Source of the DNA: an uncultured delta proteobacterium
GTDB lineage: Bacteria; Desulfobacterota; Desulfobulbia; Desulfobulbales; Desulfocapsaceae
Length of the DNA stretch: 64,000 nucleotides
Assembly (NCBI GenBank): GCA_903875445.1
Contig: CAIQWD010000072.1
Span: forward strand, 1-64,000
Reading direction: 5' to 3'
The notes under the pieces were generated by a model. The model saw only the letters and a list, made by a program, of their open reading frames with translations, was not told where the DNA came from and ran no database searches. Positions 8,450 through 16,273 of this stretch are shown here, in pieces; positions within the stretch are counted from its first letter, which is position 1; each line of letters begins with the position of its first letter. Made by a program: the position numbers and the translations under genes.

Positions 8450-8709
8450 CAGCTGTCTTCTTCAAGGAATTACCCTCGATTTCTACAGCTTATCAGCGCC
8501 TTATCTATTGCAATATCTTTTAAAGATTGATATCAAATAATTTAATCAATTCCCCTCCATAGGAAAGGAACGGCCTTTTCTCTTCTTTGCATTTTTTTCT
8601 TAAAGAAAGAGAGCCAGGGGTTATTAAAAATTGCGAGATATTCACAATTGGACGAAATGGCAAATAATACTATTATTAGAATCAATACTATTATTTTTTT
8701 GAGGGAATC

Positions 8710-9489
8710 ATGAAGCTATTAGTAGCGAGTCTTACATTTTTACTATTAACCCTAGATGGTAACGTGTTCGCTTTGACAAACGAAAATCAGGTTTCGTCAG
8801 ACAAAAAATCAGATAAAGATAATACTAGGGTCAGTCGTCCGGTTTTCAACTCTGAACTTGATGCAGTTCTAACGCTGTCACCACTGAGCAATATCCGCAA
8901 AGATACCTATGAAAGCACAACAGATTTTAAAGCTCGATTATGTGGAAAAACGCATGAATTGCTTGAAATAAAACCAGGTGCTACTTTCGAGGTTCCATTA
9001 TTTGAAACGCATGGAACATATAACGCAGACAAAAAAGAAATCAGCTTTACCTCCTATAATACACGTCCATTCTACAACCAGGCTATATATAATAAGTATA
9101 TCGGACTCCAAGTAGCATCTAAAACTGAGCAAGGGGCATCTTACGTAGGGACAAATGCATTTGGCGTCAAAAAGGACATAACGAAAGAAAGCCAATTCCA
9201 TGTTGAGCTTCTGTTGCCTATAAAAGCACCAACAAAAAGCAATGGTTTATTTGTAAAAATTCCTTTTTCACCACTTGATGCAAAAAAGATTATTGATGAT
9301 CTACGACTAGTAGTTAGCACAAGCCTATCTAATTCATGTGCTGTTACTAGTTGGTATCATAGCAGCCCGACCATCGATTCTCCCTACGATATTGACCGGA
9401 CATCTTTTGGAATCGTTGGGGCATCAGACGCTAGGTGGAAGATTATAAACAAGCGTTCTGGAGAGGTATTGAAAAGTGGTAATTTTTAA
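8710..9489 (+). CDS. Hypothetical exported protein
   Basis: A 259-residue protein with a typical signal peptide (MKLLVASLTFLLLTLDGNVFA), cleavage expected near residue 21, and GAGGG ahead of the ATG. The mature protein begins with a polar Ser/Lys-rich stretch and continues as a probably beta-rich domain (ATFEVPLFETHG, EISFTSYNTRPF). It has two cysteines far apart (about residues 78 and 214). I recognise no family. It stands alone, with about 160 bases before the next gene. Confidence 0.55.
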   Translation: MKLLVASLTFLLLTLDGNVFALTNENQVSSDKKSDKDNTRVSRPVFNSELDAVLTLSPLSNIRKDTYESTTDFKARLCGKTHELLEIKPGATFEVPLFETHGTYNADKKEISFTSYNTRPFYNQAIYNKYIGLQVASKTEQGASYVGTNAFGVKKDITKESQFHVELLLPIKAPTKSNGLFVKIPFSPLDAKKIIDDLRLVVSTSLSNSCAVTSWYHSSPTIDSPYDIDRTSFGIVGASDARWKIINKRSGEVLKSGNF

Positions 9490-9534
9490 AAATACCTAAC
9501 TAGTTTATTTGATTATAAAAAAGGTCATTAATTT

Positions 9535-9606
9535 CCGGACATAAGTTACATTATTCTCTCAACCTTCATAAGCTTCAGCAACCTACAACAGCGGTGTGAT
9601 GTCCGG
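9535..9606. repeat. Inverted CCGGACAT pair upstream of the MORN-like gene
   Basis: CCGGACAT at 9535-9542 is mirrored by ATGTCCGG at 9599-9606, 41 bases before the start codon at 9647. The same octamer forms the core of the palindrome at 4102-4127 and occurs at 4296-4303 and 4361-4368. This makes it a recurring signal of the block rather than a single hairpin. A regulator-binding role is a guess. Confidence 0.5.
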
Positions 9607-9646
9607 CAACCAAGGTACTTCTTAATATCTTGTAGAAGGATCAAAC

Positions 9647-10786
9647 ATGAAATGTTTGTTCATTTTTGGTAGTATTTTTATATTGTTCTTCACTAGTCTT
9701 TCTGGGTGTTCTGATAACAAAGTTCGCAAAAAAGCGGACCCAGGTCTTAAAGAAGATGATATTATTCTTAAAGAAAATGTTTATTTTGACAAAAAGAGGA
9801 ATTTGCCATTAAATGGCGAAGTAAAGATATACGATAATTATAAGGTTTTGATTTCTGAGTCTTCATATAAGAATGGGAAAAAAGACGGTGTTCAGAAGGA
9901 ATATTATGAATCTGGAAAATTGAAAATGGAAAACCCATTCAATGACGGAAAAGAAAATGGTGTAAAAAAAGAATATTATGGAATTGGTGAGTTAAAGAAT
10001 GAAACTCCATTCGTTGATGGAAAAAAGAATGGAGTTCAGATTAAATACACTGGATCAGGGGAAATTGATACTGAAACTCCTTTCAACGATGGGAAAGAAA
10101 ATGGTGTAAAAAAACATTATGATGAATCTGGGAGAATTGATACTGAAACTCCATTTGTTGATGGAAAAGAACATGGTGTAAAAAAAGAATATTATGAATC
10201 TGGAAAATTGAAAACGGAAACCCCATTTAACGATGGGAATGAAAATGGTATCGAGAAAAGTTATTATACATCAGGAAAATTGAAAATGGAAATCCCATTC
10301 AACGATGGGAAAGTGAATGGCCTAAAAAAACAAGATTATGAATCTGGAAAAATAAAAACGGAAATCCCATTCAAGGTTGGGAAAGAGAATGGTGTAAAAA
10401 AAGAATATTATGAGTCTGGAAAAATAAAAACGGAAATCCCATTCAAGGACGGGAAAGAGAATGGCCTAAAGAAACAATATGATGAATCTGGAAAAATAGT
10501 TCAAGAAACAACTTATAAAGATGTCGAAAAGTCGAAAATAGATAATAGTTCAACGGAAATTGCGGCAAAGGCTGAAAATGTTGTTTATCAAAGCACTCAC
10601 GCAAGCCAGAGATCTTGTTTTGTTGAAATGGAGGGGGTTTTACAAGATATGTCAAGAGATAGTAAAGTGATGAGAACTCTTGATGAACCAAACCATAAGG
10701 CTGCTATAATTGTTTATTTGGGTAAACCTGCAACTGTTACTTGTAAAGACGGAAAATTGACAATTACTGTGTATCCAACAAAATAA
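9647..10786 (+). CDS. Lipoprotein with nine MORN-like repeats (YwqK-type)
   Basis: A 379-residue lipoprotein: signal peptide ending TSLSGC, then a short linker, then nine repeats of 24 residues (about residues 75-290) of the form DGKENGVKKEYYESGKLKTE, then a globular tail (about 300-379) with two cysteines (RSCFVEME and VTCKDG). The repeat is the MORN-variant found in proteins called YwqK-family antitoxin components, where tyrosine-glycine hairpins stack into a beta-sheet. The name says little about real function. No toxin-like partner is seen next to it. The tail is not part of the repeat family and could be the working domain. Surface exposure or periplasmic location is expected from the lipobox. 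Confidence 0.7.
   Translation: MKCLFIFGSIFILFFTSLSGCSDNKVRKKADPGLKEDDIILKENVYFDKKRNLPLNGEVKIYDNYKVLISESSYKNGKKDGVQKEYYESGKLKMENPFNDGKENGVKKEYYGIGELKNETPFVDGKKNGVQIKYTGSGEIDTETPFNDGKENGVKKHYDESGRIDTETPFVDGKEHGVKKEYYESGKLKTETPFNDGNENGIEKSYYTSGKLKMEIPFNDGKVNGLKKQDYESGKIKTEIPFKVGKENGVKKEYYESGKIKTEIPFKDGKENGLKKQYDESGKIVQETTYKDVEKSKIDNSSTEIAAKAENVVYQSTHASQRSCFVEMEGVLQDMSRDSKVMRTLDEPNHKAAIIVYLGKPATVTCKDGKLTITVYPTK
9866..10516 (+). repeat. Nine tandem 72-bp coding repeats
   Basis: Nine in-frame copies of a 72-bp unit encode the MORN-like array of the lipoprotein. Some copies are nearly identical at DNA level (for example those around 10345-10390 and 10417-10460), which points to recent expansion or gene conversion and to likely length variation between strains. 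Confidence 0.8.
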
Positions 10787-11093
10787 AATTGTACCGGTGC
10801 TGTTTCCTTAGGCCATGTTTATTTTTTACACGGCTTATTTCTGTTTCAGATATCAAAATCAACATACCCCAATCCACGACATTCGGGAAAAGACCTACAC
10901 CCACATGCTTTGTCATAAATTTTCAAAAAATATTCCCCGTATCGAGGACCGACCTAATACGCGCACAATCCATGCCGCTTTGTCCAGAGGTGTACGTCTT
11001 ATCCTGATGGTTGCCGGGTAAAGTAACTTTAGTTGGTGAGAGGCTGACGTTGATGGAAATGGATGCATTACATCTGACCGGCATCTGACGGAA
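10787..11093. other. Non-coding stretch between accessory block and tRNA
   Basis: About 300 bases with no supported gene. Two overlapping frames (from 10789 and 10815) lack ribosome sites and protein-like composition. Any attachment-site remnant would be expected around here or within the tRNA end, but I see no copy of the tRNA 3' end elsewhere in the window. Confidence 0.4.
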
Positions 11094-11130
11094 CAAAAAC
11101 AGCCACCTAGACAAAACGTCTAAGTGGCTG
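11094..11130 (-). terminator. Terminator of the tRNA-Arg gene
   Basis: Read on the minus strand, a 13-bp stem (11118-11130 with 11100-11112, one G-T pair) with a 5-nt loop is followed directly by five T. It begins eight bases after the tRNA 3' end, a textbook intrinsic terminator. Confidence 0.85.
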
Positions 11131-11137
11131 ATATAAT

Positions 11138-11214
11138 TGGTACGCCCGGTAGGATTCGAACCTACGACCTACGGCTTAGAAGGCCGTTGCTCTATCCAGC
11201 TGAGCTACGAGCGC
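11138..11214 (-). tRNA. tRNA-Arg (anticodon UCU)
   Basis: A complete 77-nt cloverleaf on the minus strand: acceptor GCGCTCG pairing with CGGGCGT, D-arm GCTC...GAGC, anticodon stem ACGGC/GCCGT with loop CTTCTAA (anticodon UCU at 11180-11178), T-arm GTAGG-TTCGAAT-CCTAC, and an encoded ACCA end. It reads AGA codons. Its 3' end faces the accessory block at 1-11 kb, the usual orientation when an element has integrated into a tRNA gene. Confidence 0.95.
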
Positions 11215-11294
11215 ATATTTGCTAGGAATGGGGAGTGGTGATTTACGGACGACATAATACTCACAGGCGCTTAAAAAGCAACTTCATTCTTACG

Positions 11295-13625
11295 TTACTC
11301 GATATCGCGCACCCTTTTCCAGACCGGGCCGTTCACCGTATCGATGATGACGATCCCTTTTCTCGCCAACTCCGCGCGGGCTTCATCGGCAGCCTGCCAA
11401 TCTTTCTTGACCCTCGCCTGTTCCCGACGCTGGATCAAGGCATTCACATCCGGGGCAAGCGGGCAGCCCTGCAGTCGAAAGACATTCAAAACCTCGTTCA
11501 TCTTGCCGAGGGTTTCGAGAATATAGTTCTTTTGGTCATGATCAAGATTATTGACCTGGAGGATGGGATAGACCTTGCGCATAAAATTATAGATCGCTCC
11601 CATCCCCTTGGAGACGTTCAGATCGTCATCCATCGCCGCAAAAAACTGCTCCTCCATCGCCGTGACAAAGGCGGTCACCTCCGGGTGCGGGCGACCGGAG
11701 GGCAGGCAGTTCAGCTTGCAGGTGAATTCATCGAGACGCCTGAGGGCGGTACGGACATTGTCCAGGCGCTTGAAGGAAAAATTGAGCGGTTTGCGATAAT
11801 GCACCGAGAGCAGCATAAAACGGATCTCCCGTCCGGTATAGCCGCGGGCCAGGAGTTCCTTGAGAGTGACGTTGTTGCCGGCATCGACGGACATGTTCTT
11901 GCCGTCGACCAACACCAGTTCCGAGTGCAGCCAGTAATTGGCCAGCGGTTTGCCGGTGAGGGCCTCGGCAATGGCGATCTCGTTCTCGTGATGGGGAAAG
12001 ATGAGATGCCTGCTGGAGGTGTGGATATCCATGGTCGGCCCGAGATTTCGGGTGGCCATGGCCGAACATTCCACATGCCAACCGGGCCGAACATTACCCC
12101 ACTGGCTTTCAAAGAAAATCCCCTTTTTCAACTCGCCCAGGGTCGATCGTTTGAGCAGGGTAAAATCGCGAGGGTTGTCCTTTTCATAGTCGTCGAGATC
12201 GACGGTTTTACCAAGCTGCATCTTGCTTAGATCAATGCCGGAAAGTCGACCGTATTTTTTGAATTTCGAGATATCAAAGTAAATAGATCCGTGTTTTTCA
12301 TAGGCATAGCCCTTGCGCAGCAGTTCCTCGGCGACCTCAATCATTGACCCAACATTCTCCGAGGCCTTGGGGTACCCCTTGGCGCGTTTTACGCCAAGCA
12401 CATCCATATCCTCCATGAAACCGGCGATGAACTCTTCGGTATAAAGTGCGAGCGGCTTACCGGCCTTTTCCGCCCCGGCGATGGTGTTGTCATCGAGATC
12501 GGTAAAGTTCATATAGGCATCCACCTGCAAGCCCTTGGCGACAAGGGCGCGGGTGATCAAATCGGAGACGATAAAACGGCGGCAGAGGGCAAGACCTGCA
12601 ACTTCAAAGGCGGTCGGACCACAGGAATAAAAGGTGGCCTGCCCCTCTTTCTGGGGCAGAAACACCTCTTTTTTCTTGCTCATGGTATTGAAAAACCACA
12701 ACTGTTTTTTCTTCTCCTCGGTCTTTTTCGGAGGAGTAAAAAGCGGCGTGCTGAGATAGCGCTCGCCGCCGTCCGGAAGAATGACCACTACAAGGCCACT
12801 GGTAAGCTCCCTGGCATATTCGATGGCCGCCGCCATGGCACCGCCACTGCTCATGCCGACCAACAGTCCTTCCTTGCTTGCCAGCATCCTCGCCGTACTG
12901 AAGGCGTTGTTGTCGTCGACCTGAACAATCTTATCGGGTACCGATTTATCGAAAATCCCGGGCTTATACGATTCCTTCATGTTTTTCAGGCCCTGGATCT
13001 TGTGATCGAGATGCGGCTCGACCGCGATAACCTTGACATGCGGCTGAAATTCATGGAACCAGGCACAGAGTCCCATGATCGTCCCCGAAGTGCCGAGGGT
13101 CGCCACCACATGGGTGACCCTGCCGTCCGTCTGCTGCCAGATCTCCGGGGCGGTGTTGCGGTAATGGGCGCGCCAATTAGCCTCGTTATTATATTGATCG
13201 GTAAGAAAATAACGGTCGGGAAACTCGCGAATCATGAGGTAGGATTTTTCGATTGCCCCGTCCGTCGCCCGGGACGCCGGGGTAAGGAGGATCTCGGCCC
13301 CGTAGGCCTGCATGATCTTGCGGCGTTCGATGCTGGCCGACTCCGGCATAACCAGCAGACAGCGATAGCCTTTGGCTGCGCAGACCATGGCCAGACCGAT
13401 CCCGGTATTGCCGCTGGTTGCCTCAAGAACGATTTTATCCTTGGTCAGCGCGCCGCTGGCCTCGCCCCCTTCGATCATGGAAAGGGCAATGCGTTCCTTC
13501 ACCGAGCCACCCGGATTGCACGATTCCAACTTGCCGAAAATCGTTACCGTCTCACTTTTGAAGAGTCGGTTAATCCTGATGAGGGGGGTGTTGCCTATAG
13601 CACTTAAAACATTTTCATGTAACAT
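11295..13625 (-). CDS. cysK: Cysteine synthase fused to a CysRS-like domain lacking catalytic motifs
   Basis: A 776-residue fusion. Residues 1-300 are an O-acetylserine sulfhydrylase-type cysteine synthase: the PLP lysine in NPGGSVKER is K43, and SGNTG, GTSGT and MSSGGA bind substrate and phosphate. It makes cysteine from O-acetylserine and sulfide. After a Lys-rich linker, residues 325-776 follow the whole class I cysteinyl-tRNA synthetase fold: SCGPT, NFTDLDDNTI, GWHVECSAM, FPHHENE, DDDLNVSKG. The zinc ligands are kept (C335, C520, H545, E549). The HIGH motif is replaced by GLAL (344-347) and KMSKS by NMSVD (577-581). The second half therefore probably does not charge tRNA by the usual mechanism; it may bind cysteine or another ligand. 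A separate true cysS should exist elsewhere. It lies 60 bases after the dciA-like gene on the same strand. Confidence 0.85.
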   Translation of the reverse strand: MLHENVLSAIGNTPLIRINRLFKSETVTIFGKLESCNPGGSVKERIALSMIEGGEASGALTKDKIVLEATSGNTGIGLAMVCAAKGYRCLLVMPESASIERRKIMQAYGAEILLTPASRATDGAIEKSYLMIREFPDRYFLTDQYNNEANWRAHYRNTAPEIWQQTDGRVTHVVATLGTSGTIMGLCAWFHEFQPHVKVIAVEPHLDHKIQGLKNMKESYKPGIFDKSVPDKIVQVDDNNAFSTARMLASKEGLLVGMSSGGAMAAAIEYARELTSGLVVVILPDGGERYLSTPLFTPPKKTEEKKKQLWFFNTMSKKKEVFLPQKEGQATFYSCGPTAFEVAGLALCRRFIVSDLITRALVAKGLQVDAYMNFTDLDDNTIAGAEKAGKPLALYTEEFIAGFMEDMDVLGVKRAKGYPKASENVGSMIEVAEELLRKGYAYEKHGSIYFDISKFKKYGRLSGIDLSKMQLGKTVDLDDYEKDNPRDFTLLKRSTLGELKKGIFFESQWGNVRPGWHVECSAMATRNLGPTMDIHTSSRHLIFPHHENEIAIAEALTGKPLANYWLHSELVLVDGKNMSVDAGNNVTLKELLARGYTGREIRFMLLSVHYRKPLNFSFKRLDNVRTALRRLDEFTCKLNCLPSGRPHPEVTAFVTAMEEQFFAAMDDDLNVSKGMGAIYNFMRKVYPILQVNNLDHDQKNYILETLGKMNEVLNVFRLQGCPLAPDVNALIQRREQARVKKDWQAADEARAELARKGIVIIDTVNGPVWKRVRDIE

Positions 13626-13685
13626 TCTTCAGCCCGATAAACCTCTATGGAAAAACTCCGCCCGCGCCGCAATCAACCGGAGATT

Positions 13686-14174
13686 TTATTTGGTTGTTCT
13701 TTTACATGCCTCGGCAAGATACCAGAACTGCATGAGAGCTTCCCGACATTTTTCATCGGAAATGCATTCCACCTGCCGTTGAAAGGCGGCAACTTTTTCC
13801 GCGTTGGGCCGGACAAAGCTCACCATCGGCCCTGGTTTCTCATATTTTTTAAAGACATCGCCCTTCGGCAGGACCATTTTTACATCTTTAATGCTGGTCA
13901 GTTTCAAGCAGCGATTCAGGTTGTCCACGAGTTCCATTTTGGCAAACTGGAACTGCTGCAGCCAGGATGAATTTTCGACCTCAAGCCACAACACTCCCCG
14001 CTCGATTTTTTGCGGCTGGGCATGTTCCCGAAAGTCTTCGCCGACAATTTCCCGCCATTTGACAAAGATGGAATGCTGATCGAGCTGCTTTTCCCAACCC
14101 ATGTTCCGCGAAAGCCAGGGGAGAACAGCGGAAATTGTGTTTTGCTGATCACTTTTCTTTTTTGCTTTAGCCAT
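13686..14174 (-). CDS. DciA-like (DUF721) protein
   Basis: A 162-residue basic protein of the DUF721/DciA type. DciA assists loading of the replicative helicase DnaB in bacteria without DnaC; whether this divergent copy does so is not shown. The core is recognisable as ISAVLPWLSRNMGWEKQLDQ, then FVKWREIVGEDFREHAQP and VLWLEVENSSWLQQFQF. A C-terminal extension (about 95-162) is less conserved. I start at the ATG at 14174 (MAKAKKKSD). The frame is open further upstream to 14306, but that part runs across the glnA terminator. It is followed on the same strand by the cysteine synthase fusion. Confidence 0.7.
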   Translation of the reverse strand: MAKAKKKSDQQNTISAVLPWLSRNMGWEKQLDQHSIFVKWREIVGEDFREHAQPQKIERGVLWLEVENSSWLQQFQFAKMELVDNLNRCLKLTSIKDVKMVLPKGDVFKKYEKPGPMVSFVRPNAEKVAAFQRQVECISDEKCREALMQFWYLAEACKRTTK

Positions 14175-14262
14175 TTTCAGAGTTGCCTGTTGCGGAGATT
14201 GTTCCTCTTTCTTTACTGACAAAAAAGGCAATTGGCAAGCTCTGCCGAAAAACCCGGAAACG

Positions 14263-14296
14263 AAAAAACCCGCATCCCTCGAACGAGGAATGCGGG
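14263..14296 (-). terminator. Terminator of glnA
   Basis: On the minus strand a 12-bp GC-rich stem (14285-14296 with 14269-14280, one mismatch) and a 4-nt loop are followed by six T (14268-14263). It lies 27 bases after the glnA stop codon. Confidence 0.9.
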
Positions 14297-14322
14297 CCGA
14301 TTGCAAGAAAGCAATACGTCGC

Positions 14323-15651
14323 TTAATAAACGCTCAGATACTCATCGAGTTCCCATTCGGTTACCGCCGTGCGGAATCGATCCCACTCTTTTTCCTTGGC
14401 CTCGACATACTTCTGAAAGATATGTTCGCCGAGGGTCGGAATAGCGATGGCATTGGTTTTCAGTTCTTCGACGGCCTCGATGAGACTTGCCGGCATGACG
14501 GCAATCCCCTCTTCCTTCATTTCCGCGGCGGTCATTTTGAAGATGTCGCGCTTTACCTCGGGTGGAGGAGTAAGGTTGTTTTTCACCCCGTCAAGCCCGG
14601 AATTGAGCATCATGGCGAAAGCGAGATACGGATTGCAGGTCGGGTCCGGGCAACGCACCTCGGTCCTCGTCGACAGGCCGCGGGCCGCCGGGATACGGAT
14701 AAGGGCGGAACGGTTGGAAGCAGACCAGGCACAATAAACCGGCGCCTCATAACCGGGGACCAAGCGCTTGTAGGAGTTTACCAGCGGATTGGTGACCGCC
14801 GAAAACGCCCGGGCGTTTTTCAAAACACCGGCGATGTAGGAATAAGCGATTTTCGACAATTTCAATGGGTCTTTTTCGTCGAAGAAGGCATTGGTGCCAT
14901 CGGCGTTAAAGAGCGACTGATTAGTGTGCATGCCGGAACCGTTTATACCGAAAATCGGCTTCGGCATAAAGGTTGCGTACAAATTGTATTTGGAAGCAAT
15001 CGACTTGACAACCCATTTAAAGGTCACGGTGTTGTCGGCTGCGGTCAGGGCATCGGCATATTTGAAGTTGATCTCATGCTGGCCCTCGGCCACCTCGTGA
15101 TGCGAGGCTTCGATCTCAAAACCCATCTTCTCAAGGGTCTCGATGATTTCCCGACGACAGTCATTGCCCTTATCCTCCGGATCAAGAGAGAAATAGCCGG
15201 CGACATCGCTCGTTACGGTAGTAGGCAAACCATCCTCGTCTTTTTCAAAGAGGAAAAACTCGGCCTCGGTGCCGACGTTCATGGTGTATCCGAGCTTCTT
15301 GGCCTCGGCCAAAACCCGCTTGAGATTGACCCGTGGACAGCCGGCAAACGGAGTACCATCCGACTTGTAGACATCGCAGATAATACGCGCCGCGGCAATA
15401 CCGGTCTTATTGCGCCATGGCAAAATAGTGAAGGTGTTATAGTCGGGTTTCAGGTACATATCCGATTCATTGATGCGCACAAAGCCATCGATGGAAGACC
15501 CGTCAAACATCATCTCGCCATCCAGCGCTTTTTCTATCTGGCTTTTGGGAATCGCAACATTCTTCATAAATCCGAAGATATCGACAAATTGGAGGCGAAA
15601 AAATTGAATATTCTCGTCCTCGATAATTTGCATTATTTCTTCTCTGGTCAT
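14323..15651 (-). CDS. glnA: Glutamine synthetase, type I, alpha subclass
   Basis: A 442-residue ATP-dependent ammonia-assimilating enzyme (glutamate + NH3 to glutamine), expected to form a dodecamer in the cytoplasm. Landmarks: [10 protein letters not shown] near 48-57, the metal/glutamate segment [21 protein letters not shown], and [15 protein letters not shown]. The length and the C-terminal part ([18 protein letters not shown]) are those of the alpha type found in Bacillus, Thermotoga and many anaerobes. The tyrosine loop that GlnE adenylylates in beta-type enzymes is absent (the region reads [14 protein letters not shown]). Control is therefore likely by transcription, feedback or GlnB rather than adenylylation. 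GGAG precedes the ATG. It stands in a cluster with glnN, glnD, glnB and amtB, with a glnE relic directly upstream. Confidence 0.95.
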   Translation of the reverse strand: MTREEIMQIIEDENIQFFRLQFVDIFGFMKNVAIPKSQIEKALDGEMMFDGSSIDGFVRINESDMYLKPDYNTFTILPWRNKTGIAAARIICDVYKSDGTPFAGCPRVNLKRVLAEAKKLGYTMNVGTEAEFFLFEKDEDGLPTTVTSDVAGYFSLDPEDKGNDCRREIIETLEKMGFEIEASHHEVAEGQHEINFKYADALTAADNTVTFKWVVKSIASKYNLYATFMPKPIFGINGSGMHTNQSLFNADGTNAFFDEKDPLKLSKIAYSYIAGVLKNARAFSAVTNPLVNSYKRLVPGYEAPVYCAWSASNRSALIRIPAARGLSTRTEVRCPDPTCNPYLAFAMMLNSGLDGVKNNLTPPPEVKRDIFKMTAAEMKEEGIAVMPASLIEAVEELKTNAIAIPTLGEHIFQKYVEAKEKEWDRFRTAVTEWELDEYLSVY

Positions 15652-15815
15652 TGTAACAGTCTCCTTTTCTCTTCTATTATTTTATTCTTGCGAAGTACCG
15701 CTGCAAGTGGACAAACAATAGAGCCGCTTGCATTATCCGGGGTGACCCATCTTATACTACGGGCCGCTACTTGTCTTTCGAAAATATGCCGACGGCAAAT
15801 AATGGCCGGAGGTCA

Positions 15816-16166
15816 TCAGACGGCCCGTCCGAAGACCTCCATCCACAGTTCTTCGATGATTTTTCGCACATCGGCGATCTCGCCTTCCGGGAGCACGGCC
15901 TGCTCGCCGTTCAAGCGCAGCCGGTGCTGCATGCGCCGCAGGGTACGATAGCCGTCGGCGGCAGCATGGGCGTTGCCGAGGACAAGGTATTGGATGATGA
16001 ACTCAAAGTCGATCAAGCCGCCCACATCGTCCTTGACATTGAACCAGCCGTCCCGGTGCGAGCGGCTGTCGAGCAATCTGCGGCGTATCGCCATGACCTC
16101 TTCGCCAAGTTTCTGGCGGTCCCGCGGTCTGCGGAGGATTATTGCCATACCCAACCACTGCAAATT
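15816..16166 (-). pseudogene. glnE: Relic of glnE (glutamine synthetase adenylyltransferase)
   Basis: An open frame on the minus strand (open from 16316) reads, over its last 116 codons, as the extreme C-terminus of GlnE: EEVMAIRRRLLDSRSHRDGW, then VKDDVGGLIDFEFIIQYLVL and a final helical part with RTLRRMQHRLRLNGEQ. Full GlnE has about 950 residues with two nucleotidyltransferase domains, so both catalytic domains are missing. About 40 residues also seem deleted between LGNAHA and ADGYRTL. The part of the frame before 16166 is read through the glnN terminator and is not GlnE-like. Loss of glnE fits the alpha-type GlnA next door. A functional mini-protein cannot be excluded but is unlikely. 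Confidence 0.7.
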
Positions 16167-16210
16167 TCGGAGACGTGCGATGGGGCTGAAAACTTTGTCT
16201 ATCAGCCAGA

Positions 16211-16245
16211 AAACAAAAAGGCCGCCCCTCTTGCAAGGGGCGGCC
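16211..16245 (-). terminator. Terminator of glnN
   Basis: On the minus strand a 10-bp GC stem (16236-16245 with 16220-16229) and short loop lead into TTTTTGTTT (16219-16211). It starts about 30 bases after the glnN stop codon. Confidence 0.9.
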
Positions 16246-16273
16246 TTGGTTACGTCTGAGACGTCTTTCAGGC

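Noticed and set aside
9647-10786. A toxin-antitoxin pair centred on the YwqK-like repeats
   Set aside because: No small toxin-like gene is adjacent, and the protein is a lipoprotein, so an antitoxin role is unlikely.
14290-15951. A 553-codon open frame opposite glnA
   Set aside because: Antisense shadow of glnA; glycine/histidine-rich composition without domain features.
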